A stretch of DNA of 64,000 nt from an uncultured Bacteroidales bacterium. Its GTDB lineage: Bacteria > Bacteroidota > Bacteroidia > Bacteroidales > Bacteroidaceae. Every line of letters begins with the position of its first letter. Position 1 is the first letter of the stretch. Both the position numbers and the translations under genes were made by a program. Under the pieces are notes generated by a model, which was not told where the DNA came from, made no database searches, and saw only the letters and a list, made by a program, of their open reading frames with translations. Positions 24,724 to 33,355 of this stretch are shown piece after piece. Where the stretch lies: positions 23,247-87,246 of the forward strand of contig CACYBB010000019.1 of NCBI GenBank assembly GCA_902772585.1, read 5' to 3'.

Positions 24724-24755
24724 CTAGTGGAACTAGTAAAACTAGTATAACTAGA
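24722..24755. repeat. Tandem AACTAG words between murA and rimM
   Basis: AACTAGT-like words begin at 24722, 24731, 24740 and 24749, about 9 nt apart, overlapping the murA stop and filling the spacer before rimM. Confidence 0.75.
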
Positions 24756-24759
24756 AATA

Positions 24760-25269
24760 ATGATAAGAGCAGAAGAAGTTTACAAGATTGGCCGTTTGGG
24801 TAAGGCCCACGGTGTCAAGGGAGAAGTGTCGTTCCAGTTTGATGACGACATCTTCGATCGTGTGGATGCGGACTATCTGGTGCTCGACATCGATGGCATT
24901 CTGGTACCTTTCTTTATGGAGGAATACCGCTTCCGTAGTGACACCGTTTGTCTCGTGAAGTTTTCAGGTATCGATACCCAACAACGTGCTCAAGAATTGA
25001 CGGGTTGCGATGTCTTCTTCCCAAGAGCCTTAGCAGAAGAAGGCGATGAAATGCCGTCACTGGCCAGTTTGGTGGGGTTTGAGATCGTTAATGATGCCGA
25101 TGGAGAAACCGTTGGCCGCATTGCAGCCATTGACGACAGTACCGTGAATATTCTGTTTGAACTAGAGAACGGCACTCTGATACCTGCCAGCGACGAACTG
25201 ATAACAGACATTGATGCTGAACGACGAACGATAAAAATGAATATCCCTGAAGGATTATTAGATATATGA
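24760..25269 (+). CDS. rimM: Ribosome maturation factor RimM
   Basis: Binds S19 and assists maturation of the 30S head. The 169-residue product has the N-terminal beta-barrel (YKIGRLGKAHGVKGEVSFQF) and the C-terminal PRC-barrel (SLVGFEIVNDADGETVGRI, ending MNIPEGLLDI). Length is normal. Its stop overlaps the dxr start by four bases. Confidence 0.94.
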   Translation: MIRAEEVYKIGRLGKAHGVKGEVSFQFDDDIFDRVDADYLVLDIDGILVPFFMEEYRFRSDTVCLVKFSGIDTQQRAQELTGCDVFFPRALAEEGDEMPSLASLVGFEIVNDADGETVGRIAAIDDSTVNILFELENGTLIPASDELITDIDAERRTIKMNIPEGLLDI

Positions 25270-26423
25270 AGAAAAAACAAATAGCAATACTCGGCTCTAC
25301 AGGGTCGATAGGCACACAAGCCTTAGAGGTCATTGCTGAACATAGCGACCTCTATGAGGTTTATTGCCTGACAGCCAATAACAAGGTTGAACTCTTGGCT
25401 CAGCAGGCCCACCAGTTCAAGCCTGCCGCCATTGTCATTGCCAACGAGCAACGCTATGACGAATTGAAAAGTCTGATGAGTGACATGCCCGATGTCAAGG
25501 TCTATGCTGGCAAGCAGGCACTCGACGAGATTGTCGAAGCCATACCCATCGACATGGTATTGACTGCGATGGTTGGTTTTGCAGGACTATCACCCACCAT
25601 TCATGCCATCAAGGCCCACAAAGCCATCGCCTTGGCCAACAAGGAGACACTGGTGGTTGCTGGCGAACTGATTCTCCAATTGGCCCAACAGCATCACACC
25701 CCCATCCTACCTGTCGATAGCGAACACTCCGCTATTTTCCAGAGTCTGGTAGGTGAGGACGACAACCCCATTGAGAAGATATTACTCACAGCCAGTGGCG
25801 GTCCGTTCCGCAAGTTTGACATGAAACAGTTGGAAACGGTTACCAAAGCAGATGCTTTGCGTCATCCGACATGGGACATGGGTGCGAAGATTACAATCGA
25901 TTCTGCCACAATGATGAACAAAGGCTTTGAGGTCATTGAGGCCAAATGGCTCTTTGGCGTTGACGCCAGTCAGATACAGGTATTGGTACATCCGCAAAGC
26001 ATCATCCATAGTGCCGTACAGTTCCACGATGGCGCCGTCAAGGCTCAGTTGGGAGTACCCGACATGCGCCTACCCATCCAGTATGCCTTCTCATTCCCTC
26101 AGCGCTTATCACTGAGTGGCGACCGTCTCGACCTCTTTGCCCATCCGCTGGAGTTCTTCGAGCCTGACCTGGAGAAGTTCCGCTCTCTGGCGCTGGCCTT
26201 CGAAGCTATCAAGAAGGGTGGTAATATGCCGTGTATCGTCAATGCTGCCAACGAGATTGTCAACCGTGCCTTCCTGGAAGACCGTTGCGGTTTCCTACAG
26301 ATGAGCGACATTATTGCTGAGACCATGCAACGCTGCACCTTCAGCACTAACCCCGACTACGACATTTACATCCAAACGGATGCTGAGGCAAGAAGGATTG
26401 CAGCAGAGTTACTGAAAAATTAA
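25266..26423 (+). CDS. dxr: 1-deoxy-D-xylulose 5-phosphate reductoisomerase
   Basis: Converts DXP to methylerythritol phosphate with NADPH, the committed MEP-pathway step and target of fosmidomycin. The 385-residue protein has the nucleotide-binding start (ILGSTGSIGTQALEVI), the metal/substrate motif PVDSEHSAIFQ, TASGGPFR, and the C-terminal helical domain. It overlaps rimM by 4 nt, indicating translational coupling. The spacer to rseP is built of AAGAATTAAGAATAAAG-like words. Confidence 0.96.
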   Translation: MKKKQIAILGSTGSIGTQALEVIAEHSDLYEVYCLTANNKVELLAQQAHQFKPAAIVIANEQRYDELKSLMSDMPDVKVYAGKQALDEIVEAIPIDMVLTAMVGFAGLSPTIHAIKAHKAIALANKETLVVAGELILQLAQQHHTPILPVDSEHSAIFQSLVGEDDNPIEKILLTASGGPFRKFDMKQLETVTKADALRHPTWDMGAKITIDSATMMNKGFEVIEAKWLFGVDASQIQVLVHPQSIIHSAVQFHDGAVKAQLGVPDMRLPIQYAFSFPQRLSLSGDRLDLFAHPLEFFEPDLEKFRSLALAFEAIKKGGNMPCIVNAANEIVNRAFLEDRCGFLQMSDIIAETMQRCTFSTNPDYDIYIQTDAEARRIAAELLKN

Positions 26424-26453
26424 GAATTAAGAATAAAGAGTTAAGAGTTAATA

Positions 26454-27824
26454 ATGGAAGTATTTTTGATTAAACTGGCCCAGCTCATCTTGGCACTATC
26501 GATACTGATACTGCTGCATGAGGGTGGTCATTTCTTCTTTGCCAAACTGTTTGGCATACGCGTAGAGAAATTCTACATGTTTTTTGACTGGAAGTTCAGT
26601 CTGTTCAAGTTTAAACCCAAGAACAGCGATACCGAGTATGGTATCGGTTGGATACCTCTGGGTGGCTACTGCAAGATATCGGGTATGATTGATGAGAGCT
26701 TCGATACGGAGCAGATGAAGCGTCCTGCCCAACCTTGGGAGTTCCGCACCAAACCCACTTGGCAACGCCTGCTGGTGATGATTGGTGGCGTACTAGTCAA
26801 CTTCCTGCTGGCATTGTTCATCTATTCCATGATTCTGTTCTACTGGGGCGACACCTATATTCCCGTCAAGGACATGACGCTGGGTATGAAGTTTAACCAA
26901 GAAGCCAAGAGCTATGGTTTTAAGGATGGCGATATTCTGGTAGGTACTGACAAGCGTACTTTCAAGGAGTTTAGTGCAAACCTCTATCGCGACATCTCAG
27001 AAGCCAAGCGCGTTGACATTATCCGTAATGGCAAACCGTTGAGTATCAATCTGCCAGGTGAACTGAACATGCTGAATATGCTTAAGGCCGATCCTGCCTT
27101 TGTTCGTCCCTTAATGCCTGCTGTTGTGGATAGTATTCTCCCAGGATCTCCTGCTGCTAAAATTGGCATGAAGAAAGGCGACAAGATCCTTGCCATCAAC
27201 GATTCTCCCATTGATTCTTACAACGAGTTCATTGACCAGTTGGGACGTCGTCAGGACTTACTGCTTACCTCGAAGACTGCAGCAGACAGTCTGAAGGCAC
27301 GCACTGTAGTCATTGCTTTCGGTAATGATGCTCGTACAGATACAACAGCTGTTATGCTGACCCCCGACCTGAAGTTAGGATTCACCATTCAGAGTTTGGC
27401 TTCTCTGTATAAGCCCGTCACTCGTGAGTACGGCTTCTTCGAGAGTTTTCCTGCAGGTGTGAAATACGGTTGGAGCGTGCTTGCTTCTTATGTTGACGAC
27501 CTGAAATACGTCTTTACCGCTGAGGGCGCTAAGTCGCTGGGTGGTTTCGGAACCATCGGCAACCTGTTCCCTGCCGATTGGGATTGGTACGTCTTCTGGA
27601 AGATGACAGCCTTCCTCAGCATCATCCTCGCCTTCATGAACATTCTGCCTATTCCCGCTTTGGACGGTGGTCATGTATTGTTCCTGCTCTACGAGATGAT
27701 TACCCGCAGAAAGCCCTCTGAGGAATTTATGATTCGTGCTGAATATGTAGGCTTTGGCATTGTCCTGCTCTTGCTGGTTGTCGCCAATCTCAATGATATC
27801 CTGCGCAGTCTGGGCATCATGTAA
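26454..27824 (+). CDS. rseP: Site-2 intramembrane metalloprotease RseP
   Basis: Cleaves membrane-spanning substrates such as anti-sigma factors in regulated intramembrane proteolysis. The 456-residue protein has HEGGH at residues 22-26 in the first membrane segment, a PDZ region at about 210-300 (SILPGSPAAKIGMKKGDKI), and the third metal ligand in NILPIPALDGGH. Four membrane segments are visible. It is co-directional with dxr and pdxB. The anti-sigma substrate is not encoded nearby. Confidence 0.95.
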   Translation: MEVFLIKLAQLILALSILILLHEGGHFFFAKLFGIRVEKFYMFFDWKFSLFKFKPKNSDTEYGIGWIPLGGYCKISGMIDESFDTEQMKRPAQPWEFRTKPTWQRLLVMIGGVLVNFLLALFIYSMILFYWGDTYIPVKDMTLGMKFNQEAKSYGFKDGDILVGTDKRTFKEFSANLYRDISEAKRVDIIRNGKPLSINLPGELNMLNMLKADPAFVRPLMPAVVDSILPGSPAAKIGMKKGDKILAINDSPIDSYNEFIDQLGRRQDLLLTSKTAADSLKARTVVIAFGNDARTDTTAVMLTPDLKLGFTIQSLASLYKPVTREYGFFESFPAGVKYGWSVLASYVDDLKYVFTAEGAKSLGGFGTIGNLFPADWDWYVFWKMTAFLSIILAFMNILPIPALDGGHVLFLLYEMITRRKPSEEFMIRAEYVGFGIVLLLLVVANLNDILRSLGIM

Positions 27825-27833
27825 GATAGCATC

Positions 27834-28862
27834 ATGAAGATTGTTATCGACGACAAGATACCTTATATCCGAGAGACGATCTGTCGGTTGGCCGATGAGA
27901 CCGTCTTTCTGGGTGGTTCCACCATCACAGCCGATGATGTCAGAGACGCTGATGTGTTGGTAGTAAGAACTCGTACCCACTGTAACCGTCAACTCCTGGA
28001 AGGCAGCAAGGTACAGCTGGTGGTGACTGCCACCATTGGCTACGACCATATTGACATCCAATGGCTGGAACATGCTGGCATCCGCTGGACGAACTGTCCT
28101 GGCTGCAATTCCGGTTCTGTGGCCCAGTATGTAGAGTGTGCCTTGCTCTTGTTGGAACAGCAAAAGGGTCTTGACCTGCAACATACCACCATTGGCATTG
28201 TAGGTTGTGGGCATGTGGGTTCCAAGGTAAAAGCGGTCGCTGAACGGCTAGGGATGCAGGTACTTGTCTGCGATCCTTTATTAACCAATCCTTCTTTTGT
28301 TTCGCTCGATGTTATTGAGCATGAATCAGACATCATCACCTTCCATGTGCCACTAACCCGTGAAGGACGTTATGCTACCTGGCATATGGCTGATGAAGGA
28401 TTCTTCCATCGTCTTTCACGCGTACCTTATATTATAAACACCAGTCGTGGCGAGGTGGTCGACAATCAAGCACTTCTTGCAGCGCTGAAAGAAGGTCGAG
28501 TGCGCGATGCCGTTATTGATGTGTGGGAAAACGAACCTCATCCTAACGCAGAATTGCTTGACAGAGTATTTATTGGTACTCCACACATTGCAGGCTATTC
28601 TGCAGACGGAAAGACCAATGCCGATAACATGGTCATTGATGCCATTTGCCAGCAATTTGGTCTTGAGAACCCTGGACTTATCGTTCCGCCAGCGTTGGAC
28701 TATAGGGTCGATTCATCGACAAATCGGAATGTGGTGTTGCCATCTTCTGATCCACTCGCCCTATATAACCCGATGGACGACAGCAAAAAACTCAAAGCAG
28801 ACGCTTCGCAATTTGAACAATTACGCAACAATTATCCGCTCAGGAGAGAGAAAATAGACTAA
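27834..28862 (+). CDS. pdxB: Erythronate-4-phosphate dehydrogenase
   Basis: Oxidises 4-phospho-D-erythronate in the DXP-dependent pyridoxal phosphate pathway. The 342-residue D-2-hydroxyacid dehydrogenase has the NAD-binding GIVGCGHVGSKV, catalytic-type Arg in NTSRGEVVDNQAL, Glu in DVWENEPHPN and His in TPHIAGYSADGK. The last feature and the N-terminal IPYIRETI distinguish PdxB from SerA. It is a little shorter than E. coli PdxB (378 residues). It follows rseP by 9 nt. Confidence 0.93.
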   Translation: MKIVIDDKIPYIRETICRLADETVFLGGSTITADDVRDADVLVVRTRTHCNRQLLEGSKVQLVVTATIGYDHIDIQWLEHAGIRWTNCPGCNSGSVAQYVECALLLLEQQKGLDLQHTTIGIVGCGHVGSKVKAVAERLGMQVLVCDPLLTNPSFVSLDVIEHESDIITFHVPLTREGRYATWHMADEGFFHRLSRVPYIINTSRGEVVDNQALLAALKEGRVRDAVIDVWENEPHPNAELLDRVFIGTPHIAGYSADGKTNADNMVIDAICQQFGLENPGLIVPPALDYRVDSSTNRNVVLPSSDPLALYNPMDDSKKLKADASQFEQLRNNYPLRREKID

Positions 28863-28867
28863 AAAAC

Positions 28868-28910
28868 TGCACAAGTGGGGGGTGATTGTGCAATTGTATG
28901 TATATTTTCT
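28868..28910 (+). terminator. Probable terminator after pdxB
   Basis: A 7-bp stem (TGCACAA with TTGTGCA) has an 11-nt G-rich loop and a moderately T-rich tail. It lies just before the acpP promoter. Confidence 0.5.
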
Positions 28911-28919
28911 CTCTTAAAA

Positions 28920-28951
28920 TTTGCGTAAGTCAATAAAAATGTGTTACTTTG
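28920..28951 (+). promoter_or_regulatory. Promoter of acpP-fabF-rnc
   Basis: A TTTG at 28920-28923 and TTACTTTG at 28944-28951 are separated by 20 nt. The -7 box departs from TAnnTTTG at its second base. A 75-nt leader follows before the acpP ATG at 29027. Confidence 0.65.
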
Positions 28952-29026
28952 CACCCGCTAAGCAACTCTTTGGTTGCAATTAAGGTAAAAAAGATATCAA
29001 TTATTAACATTTTAAAGAAGAAAATT

Positions 29027-29232
29027 ATGTCAGAAATTGAAAGCAAAGTAAAGGCTATTATCGTAGACAAACTCGGTGTTGATGAAGCAGAGGTTAAGCC
29101 CGAAGCAAGTTTCACTAACGACTCATCATGGAATTTGAGAAGGAGTTCGGTATCTCTATCCCCGACGACAAGGCTGAGAAGATCGGTACTGTTGGTGATG
29201 CTATCGCTTACATCGAGGAGAACGCAAAATAA
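29027..29232 (+). pseudogene. acpP: Acyl carrier protein, frameshifted by an internal deletion of about 31 nt
   Basis: Residues 1-32 ([20 protein letters not shown], then PEASFTND) are typical ACP. After codon 32, at 29120-29124, the sequence jumps to the part encoding [19 protein letters not shown] in another frame, which ends normally at TAA 29230-29232. Restoring 31 nt would give exactly 78 codons, the usual Bacteroidales length. The lost segment contains the DSL serine that carries phosphopantetheine, so the product as written cannot be a working ACP. ACP is essential and fabF follows directly, so an assembly or consensus error is the likeliest cause; a true pseudogene with another acpP elsewhere is possible. 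Uncorrected, the frame runs on to 29236 as nonsense. Confidence 0.88.
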
Positions 29233-29255
29233 TTGAAGCCCCCTAAGATAGGGGG

Positions 29256-29296
29256 TTGGGGGTCTGAACAGACGAAAGTTCTATTCAGACCCCCAA
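29256..29296 (+). promoter_or_regulatory. Stem-loop between acpP and fabF
   Basis: A perfect 13-bp stem (TTGGGGGTCTGAA, TTCAGACCCCCAA) has a 15-nt loop and no T tract. It may set relative acpP and fabF transcript levels by acting as a processing or stability site (inference). Confidence 0.6.
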
Positions 29297-29316
29297 CTCA
29301 TATAATAAACTGAATT

Positions 29317-30579
29317 ATGGAATTAAAAAGAGTAGTTGTAACAGGTCTGGGAGCTGTTACTCCCGTGGGCAACACTGCCGAGGAGATGTGGAAGAACCTG
29401 CTCAATGGCGTTAGTGGTGCTGCACCTATTACACATTTCGATACAACAAACTTCAAAACCAAGTTCGCTTGTGAGGTTAAGAATCTCAACGTGAACGATT
29501 ATCTGGATCGCAAAGAGGCACGTAAGATGGACCGCTACACCCAGCTGGCCCTGATTGCTGCCAAGCAGGCCGTTGAAGATAGCGGTATGGATCTGGAGAC
29601 AGAAGACAAGAACCGTATTGGTGTTGTCTATGGCGTAGGTATCGGTGGTATCAAGACCTTCGAGGAGGAGGTAATGTACTATGGTGTTCACGAGGCCGAT
29701 GGTCCTAAGTTCAACCCATTCTTCATCCCCAAGATGATTGCTGATATCGCAGCTGGTCAGATTTCAATCATGTATGGCTTCCATGGCCCCAACTATATCA
29801 CTGCTTCAGCTTGTGCTTCTTCATCAAACGCACTGGCTGATGCCTTCAACCTGATTCGTCTGGGTAAGGCTAACGCTATCGTTGCTGGTGGTGCCGAGGC
29901 TGCTATCTGCGCTACTGGTGTAGGTGGTTTCAACGCCATGCATGCACTTTCTACCCGCAACGATGAGCCAGAGAAGGCCAGCCGTCCATTCAGCGCTAGC
30001 CGCGACGGATTCATCATGGCCGAGGGTTCTGGCTGTCTGATTCTTGAGGAACTGGAGCACGCTAAGGCTCGTGGTGCAAAGATCTATGCTGAGATGGTAG
30101 GTGCTGGTATGAGTGCTGACGCTCACCACATTACCGCTTCTCATCCTGAGGGTTTGGGCGCTAAGCTTGTGATGCAGAACGCTCTGGAGGATGCTCAGAT
30201 GCAGCCTGACGAGATTGACTACATCAACGTTCACGGCACCAGCACACATGTTGGTGACATCTCTGAGGCTAAGGCCATCAAGGAGGTCTTCGGCGATGCA
30301 GCCTTTAAGTTGAACATTTCTTCTACCAAGTCCATGACTGGTCACCTGCTGGGTGCCGCTGGTGCTGTAGAGGCTATGGTAACTGTTCTGGCTGTGAAGA
30401 ACGACATCATTCCTCCCACAATCAACCACGAGGAGGGTGATGAAGATCCAGAGATTGATTACAACCTGAACTTCACATTCAACAAGGCTCAGAAGCGCGA
30501 GGTTCGTGCTGGTCTCAGCAATACCTTCGGCTTTGGTGGTCACAATGCCTGCGTGGTATTCAAGAAGTATGTGGGTTAA
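29317..30579 (+). CDS. fabF: 3-oxoacyl-ACP synthase II
   Basis: Condensing enzyme of fatty acid elongation (KAS II). The 420-residue thiolase-fold protein has the family start (RVVVTGLGAVTPVG), the catalytic Cys at about 166 in TASACASSSNAL, and two active-site histidines in INVHGTSTHVGD and KSMTGHLLGAAG. It lies downstream of acpP, the normal order, and overlaps the predicted rnc start by 11 nt. Confidence 0.96.
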   Translation: MELKRVVVTGLGAVTPVGNTAEEMWKNLLNGVSGAAPITHFDTTNFKTKFACEVKNLNVNDYLDRKEARKMDRYTQLALIAAKQAVEDSGMDLETEDKNRIGVVYGVGIGGIKTFEEEVMYYGVHEADGPKFNPFFIPKMIADIAAGQISIMYGFHGPNYITASACASSSNALADAFNLIRLGKANAIVAGGAEAAICATGVGGFNAMHALSTRNDEPEKASRPFSASRDGFIMAEGSGCLILEELEHAKARGAKIYAEMVGAGMSADAHHITASHPEGLGAKLVMQNALEDAQMQPDEIDYINVHGTSTHVGDISEAKAIKEVFGDAAFKLNISSTKSMTGHLLGAAGAVEAMVTVLAVKNDIIPPTINHEEGDEDPEIDYNLNFTFNKAQKREVRAGLSNTFGFGGHNACVVFKKYVG

Positions 30580-31591
30580 CAACATTATTGACAGAATCAA
30601 GCTCCCTTTCCGCAAGGAGAAGGAGCTTTTTTCTGCTCTTTACCGTATCCTGGGGTTCTATCCTCACAACATCAGCCTCTATAAACAGGCACTGTTGCAC
30701 AAGAGTGTAGGACGTCGCAACGAGAAAGGTCGTCCCCAGAATAACGAACGCTTGGAGTTCCTGGGTGATGCCGTCCTCGATGCTGTAGTTGGCGATATCG
30801 TTTATCGCCATTTCGAGGGTAAGCGCGAGGGGTTCCTCACCAACACCCGTTCTAAACTCGTCAGTCGTGAGACCTTAGGGAAACTCGCCCAGGAGATGGG
30901 TATCGACCAGCTCATCATGTCTGCAGGTCACTCCAACGCCCATAACAGCTACATGAACGGCAATGCTTTCGAGGCCTTGGTAGGAGCCATCTATCTGGAT
31001 CGCGGATACAGCGCCTGTATGCGCTTTATGGAAAAACGCATCTTGACACAACTCATCAACATCGACAAAGTGGCCTATAAGGAGGTTAACTTCAAGTCGA
31101 AACTGCTCGAATGGAGTCAGAAGAATCGTGTCAAGATGGAGTTCCGCGACTTGGAACAGACACGCGACGAGAATGGCAGTCCTGTATTCACCGTTCAGGT
31201 GTTTATCGAAGGTCTGGAGGGCGAGAAGGGCACTGGTTTCTCCAAAAAAGAGAGTCAGCAGAAAGCCAGCAAGGGGACACTGCAGCGTCTGCGTCGCGAA
31301 CCTCAGTTTATCGATGCTATCTTCGCTGTCAAGGCTGATCGTACCAAGATGGAGGAAGAGCCAGTGATGGCTGCTCCTGATCTGGAGAAACTGGAGAATC
31401 CCGATTTCATCGTGGAACAAGAGAAAGCAGAAGAGCCTGAACAGCCCCAGAAAGCAGAGGAGCATGTAGCGGTTCCATCACCACAGACAGTCCTCGACGA
31501 CCTGACCCTCGATGATATCTCCGCTACTCCTCGCGAGAAGACGCGCGAAGAGATTATCGCTGAAGCCGAGGCTGCTGCCTTTGCAGAGTAA
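30569..31591 (+). CDS. rnc: Ribonuclease III with an acidic C-terminal tail
   Basis: Double-strand-specific endoribonuclease that processes rRNA precursors and mRNAs. The start was set at 30569 (MWVNNIIDRIKLPF), which aligns with other Bacteroidales RNase III; the open frame extends further up inside fabF. The catalytic signature NERLEFLGDAVLD is present, followed by GNAFEALVGAIYLD and a dsRNA-binding domain ending GFSKKESQQKASKGTLQRL. About 85 extra residues then follow (starting near PQFIDAIFAV), rich in Glu, Pro and Ala. This tail is not part of the standard enzyme and looks disordered. A terminator follows. Confidence 0.93.
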   Translation: MWVNNIIDRIKLPFRKEKELFSALYRILGFYPHNISLYKQALLHKSVGRRNEKGRPQNNERLEFLGDAVLDAVVGDIVYRHFEGKREGFLTNTRSKLVSRETLGKLAQEMGIDQLIMSAGHSNAHNSYMNGNAFEALVGAIYLDRGYSACMRFMEKRILTQLINIDKVAYKEVNFKSKLLEWSQKNRVKMEFRDLEQTRDENGSPVFTVQVFIEGLEGEKGTGFSKKESQQKASKGTLQRLRREPQFIDAIFAVKADRTKMEEEPVMAAPDLEKLENPDFIVEQEKAEEPEQPQKAEEHVAVPSPQTVLDDLTLDDISATPREKTREEIIAEAEAAAFAE

Positions 31592-31598
31592 AACAAAT

Positions 31599-31627
31599 TG
31601 AGGTTGCTGATGGACAACCTCATTTTT
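31599..31627 (+). terminator. Intrinsic terminator after rnc
   Basis: An 8-bp stem (TGAGGTTG with CAACCTCA) has an 8-nt loop and is followed by TTTTTG, starting 8 nt after the rnc stop. Confidence 0.8.
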
Positions 31628-31650
31628 GTTTATGCTACTTCTCTCTGATA

Positions 31651-31737
31651 GCAACTAGGCTTATCGCTAAGAGCAACTAGGCTTATCGCTAAGAGCAACT
31701 AGGCTTATCTCTATGAGAGACTCGTCGTTTCTCTCAT
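31651..31737. repeat. 22-bp tandem repeat and hairpin
   Basis: The unit GCAACTAGGCTTATCGCTAA plus GA starts at 31651, 31673 and 31695, giving an exact 22-nt period; the third copy diverges after GCTTATC. An ATGAGAGA/TCTCTCAT hairpin follows at 31713-31737, and related GATGAG words continue to about 31775. No spacer sequences separate the units. Confidence 0.8.
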
Positions 31738-31834
31738 CGTGATACTACGAGTTACTCATTGAGAAACGATGAGTTGGGGAGTTATTATTCTTTAAAAAAA
31801 ACGTAAATTATTACTCCATTACAATGCTTTTGTG

Positions 31835-31842
31835 TAATTTTG
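31835..31842 (+). promoter_or_regulatory. -7 box TAATTTTG for the GH3-like gene
   Basis: A TAnnTTTG-type box lies 19 nt before the ATG at 31862. The -33 region is weak. Confidence 0.55.
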
Positions 31843-31861
31843 CAGTCTAAACGTGCAAAAA

Positions 31862-33355
31862 ATGAGTCTGACACAGATAATAGGGAATGTATTCAAGCCC
31901 CGTCAGAAGGCTTTGGAGAAGCATCTGAACGGGGGTGAGGCGCTGCAACGGGCAGTGCTGAAGCATTTGATACATACTGCAAAGAATACAGAATACGGCA
32001 GGAACCATGCCTTTGACAATATCAAGGACTACGACCAGTTCGTCTCGATGGTGCCTGTCAACACCTACGAGGAACTGAAGGGCGACATCGACCGCATGCG
32101 TCATGGAGAGCGCGATGTGTTGTGGCCAGGACGTGTCAGGTGGTATGCCAAGTCTTCAGGCACCACAAACGACAAGTCGAAGTTCATCCCTGTCAGCGAT
32201 GAGGGGCTGCAGAAGATTCACTATGCTGGTGGACGCGACTCAGTGGCGTTCTATCTGAGAAACAATCCCAAGTCGAGGATGTTCGATGGCAAGGGTCTGA
32301 TACTTGGTGGCAGTCATGCACCTAACTATAACGTGGCAGGTTCGCTGGTAGGTGACCTCAGCGCTATCCTGATAGAAAACATCAATCCACTGGTGAACCT
32401 GATTCGTGTACCCAAGAAGGAAACAGCACTGCTGAGCGATTTCGAGGTCAAGCGTGAGCGCATAGCCCGCGAGGCCATGAACAAAAACGTTACCAACATC
32501 AGTGGTGTGCCCTCATGGATGCTCTCTGTACTGAACTGCATGATGGAGATGACGGGTAAGACACATCTGGAAGAGGTGTGGCCCAACATCGAGGTGTTCT
32601 TTCATGGTGGTGTGGCCTTCACGCCCTATCGTAAGCAGTATGAACAGCTCATCACCTCGCCCAACATGCACTATATGGAGACGTATAATGCCTCTGAGGG
32701 TTTCTTCGGACTGCAGGACGACCCTATGGACAAGGCCATGCAACTGATGCTGGACTATGGGGTGTTCTATGAATTTCGGCCTATGGACGGAGGAGACATT
32801 GTACCTTTGTGGGGTGTGGAGACAGGTAAGAACTACGCTATGGTTATCTCTACCAGTTGTGGACTATGGCGATACGAGATTGGTGATACCATCCAGTTTA
32901 CGTCTACCAATCCCTATAAGTTCGTCATCAGCGGTCGCACGAAGCACTTTATCAATGCCTTTGGCGAAGAACTTATCGTTGACAATGCCGAGAAGGGATT
33001 GGCCTACGCCTGTGAACAGACAGGTGCCGAGGTCTTGGAGTACACAGCTGCCCCAGTCTTTATGGATGCCAATGCCAAGTGTCGTCACCAGTGGCTTATC
33101 GAATTTTCTAAGTCACCAAGCGACTTGGCACAGTTTGCCGACCTGCTGGACAAGAAACTGCAGGAGATTAACAGCGACTACGAGGCCAAGCGCTACAAGG
33201 ACATCACCCTGCAGCACCTGGAAATCGTCCAAGCCCGTCCCAACCTGTTTAACGACTGGTTGAAAATGAAGGGCAAGCTGGGTGGACAGCACAAGGTGCC
33301 CCGACTGAGCAATTCACGCGAGCATATTGACCAACTATTGACACTGAACGCATGA
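31862..33355 (+). CDS. GH3 auxin-responsive promoter family protein
   Basis: The approximately 497-residue protein matches the bacterial branch of the GH3 acyl-adenylate/amidosynthetase family, with the ATP-binding SSGTTNDKSKFIPVS (about 93-107), a middle motif MHYMETYNASEGFFG, and the C-terminal FVISGRTKHFINAFGEE. Plant members conjugate amino acids to acyl acids; the bacterial substrate is unknown. The start was set at the ATG at 31862; a GTG three codons upstream also opens the frame. Its stop overlaps the next gene by 4 nt (ATGA), so the two are translationally coupled. Confidence 0.88.
   Translation: MSLTQIIGNVFKPRQKALEKHLNGGEALQRAVLKHLIHTAKNTEYGRNHAFDNIKDYDQFVSMVPVNTYEELKGDIDRMRHGERDVLWPGRVRWYAKSSGTTNDKSKFIPVSDEGLQKIHYAGGRDSVAFYLRNNPKSRMFDGKGLILGGSHAPNYNVAGSLVGDLSAILIENINPLVNLIRVPKKETALLSDFEVKRERIAREAMNKNVTNISGVPSWMLSVLNCMMEMTGKTHLEEVWPNIEVFFHGGVAFTPYRKQYEQLITSPNMHYMETYNASEGFFGLQDDPMDKAMQLMLDYGVFYEFRPMDGGDIVPLWGVETGKNYAMVISTSCGLWRYEIGDTIQFTSTNPYKFVISGRTKHFINAFGEELIVDNAEKGLAYACEQTGAEVLEYTAAPVFMDANAKCRHQWLIEFSKSPSDLAQFADLLDKKLQEINSDYEAKRYKDITLQHLEIVQARPNLFNDWLKMKGKLGGQHKVPRLSNSREHIDQLLTLNA

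Noticed and set aside
29128-29232. Short ACP fragment translated from the internal ATG
   Set aside because: In frame with the C-terminal half of acpP, but it lacks the serine and the first helix, so it is not a separate gene.
31651-31715. Possible CRISPR array
   Set aside because: The 22-nt units are directly adjacent without spacers, and there are no cas genes.
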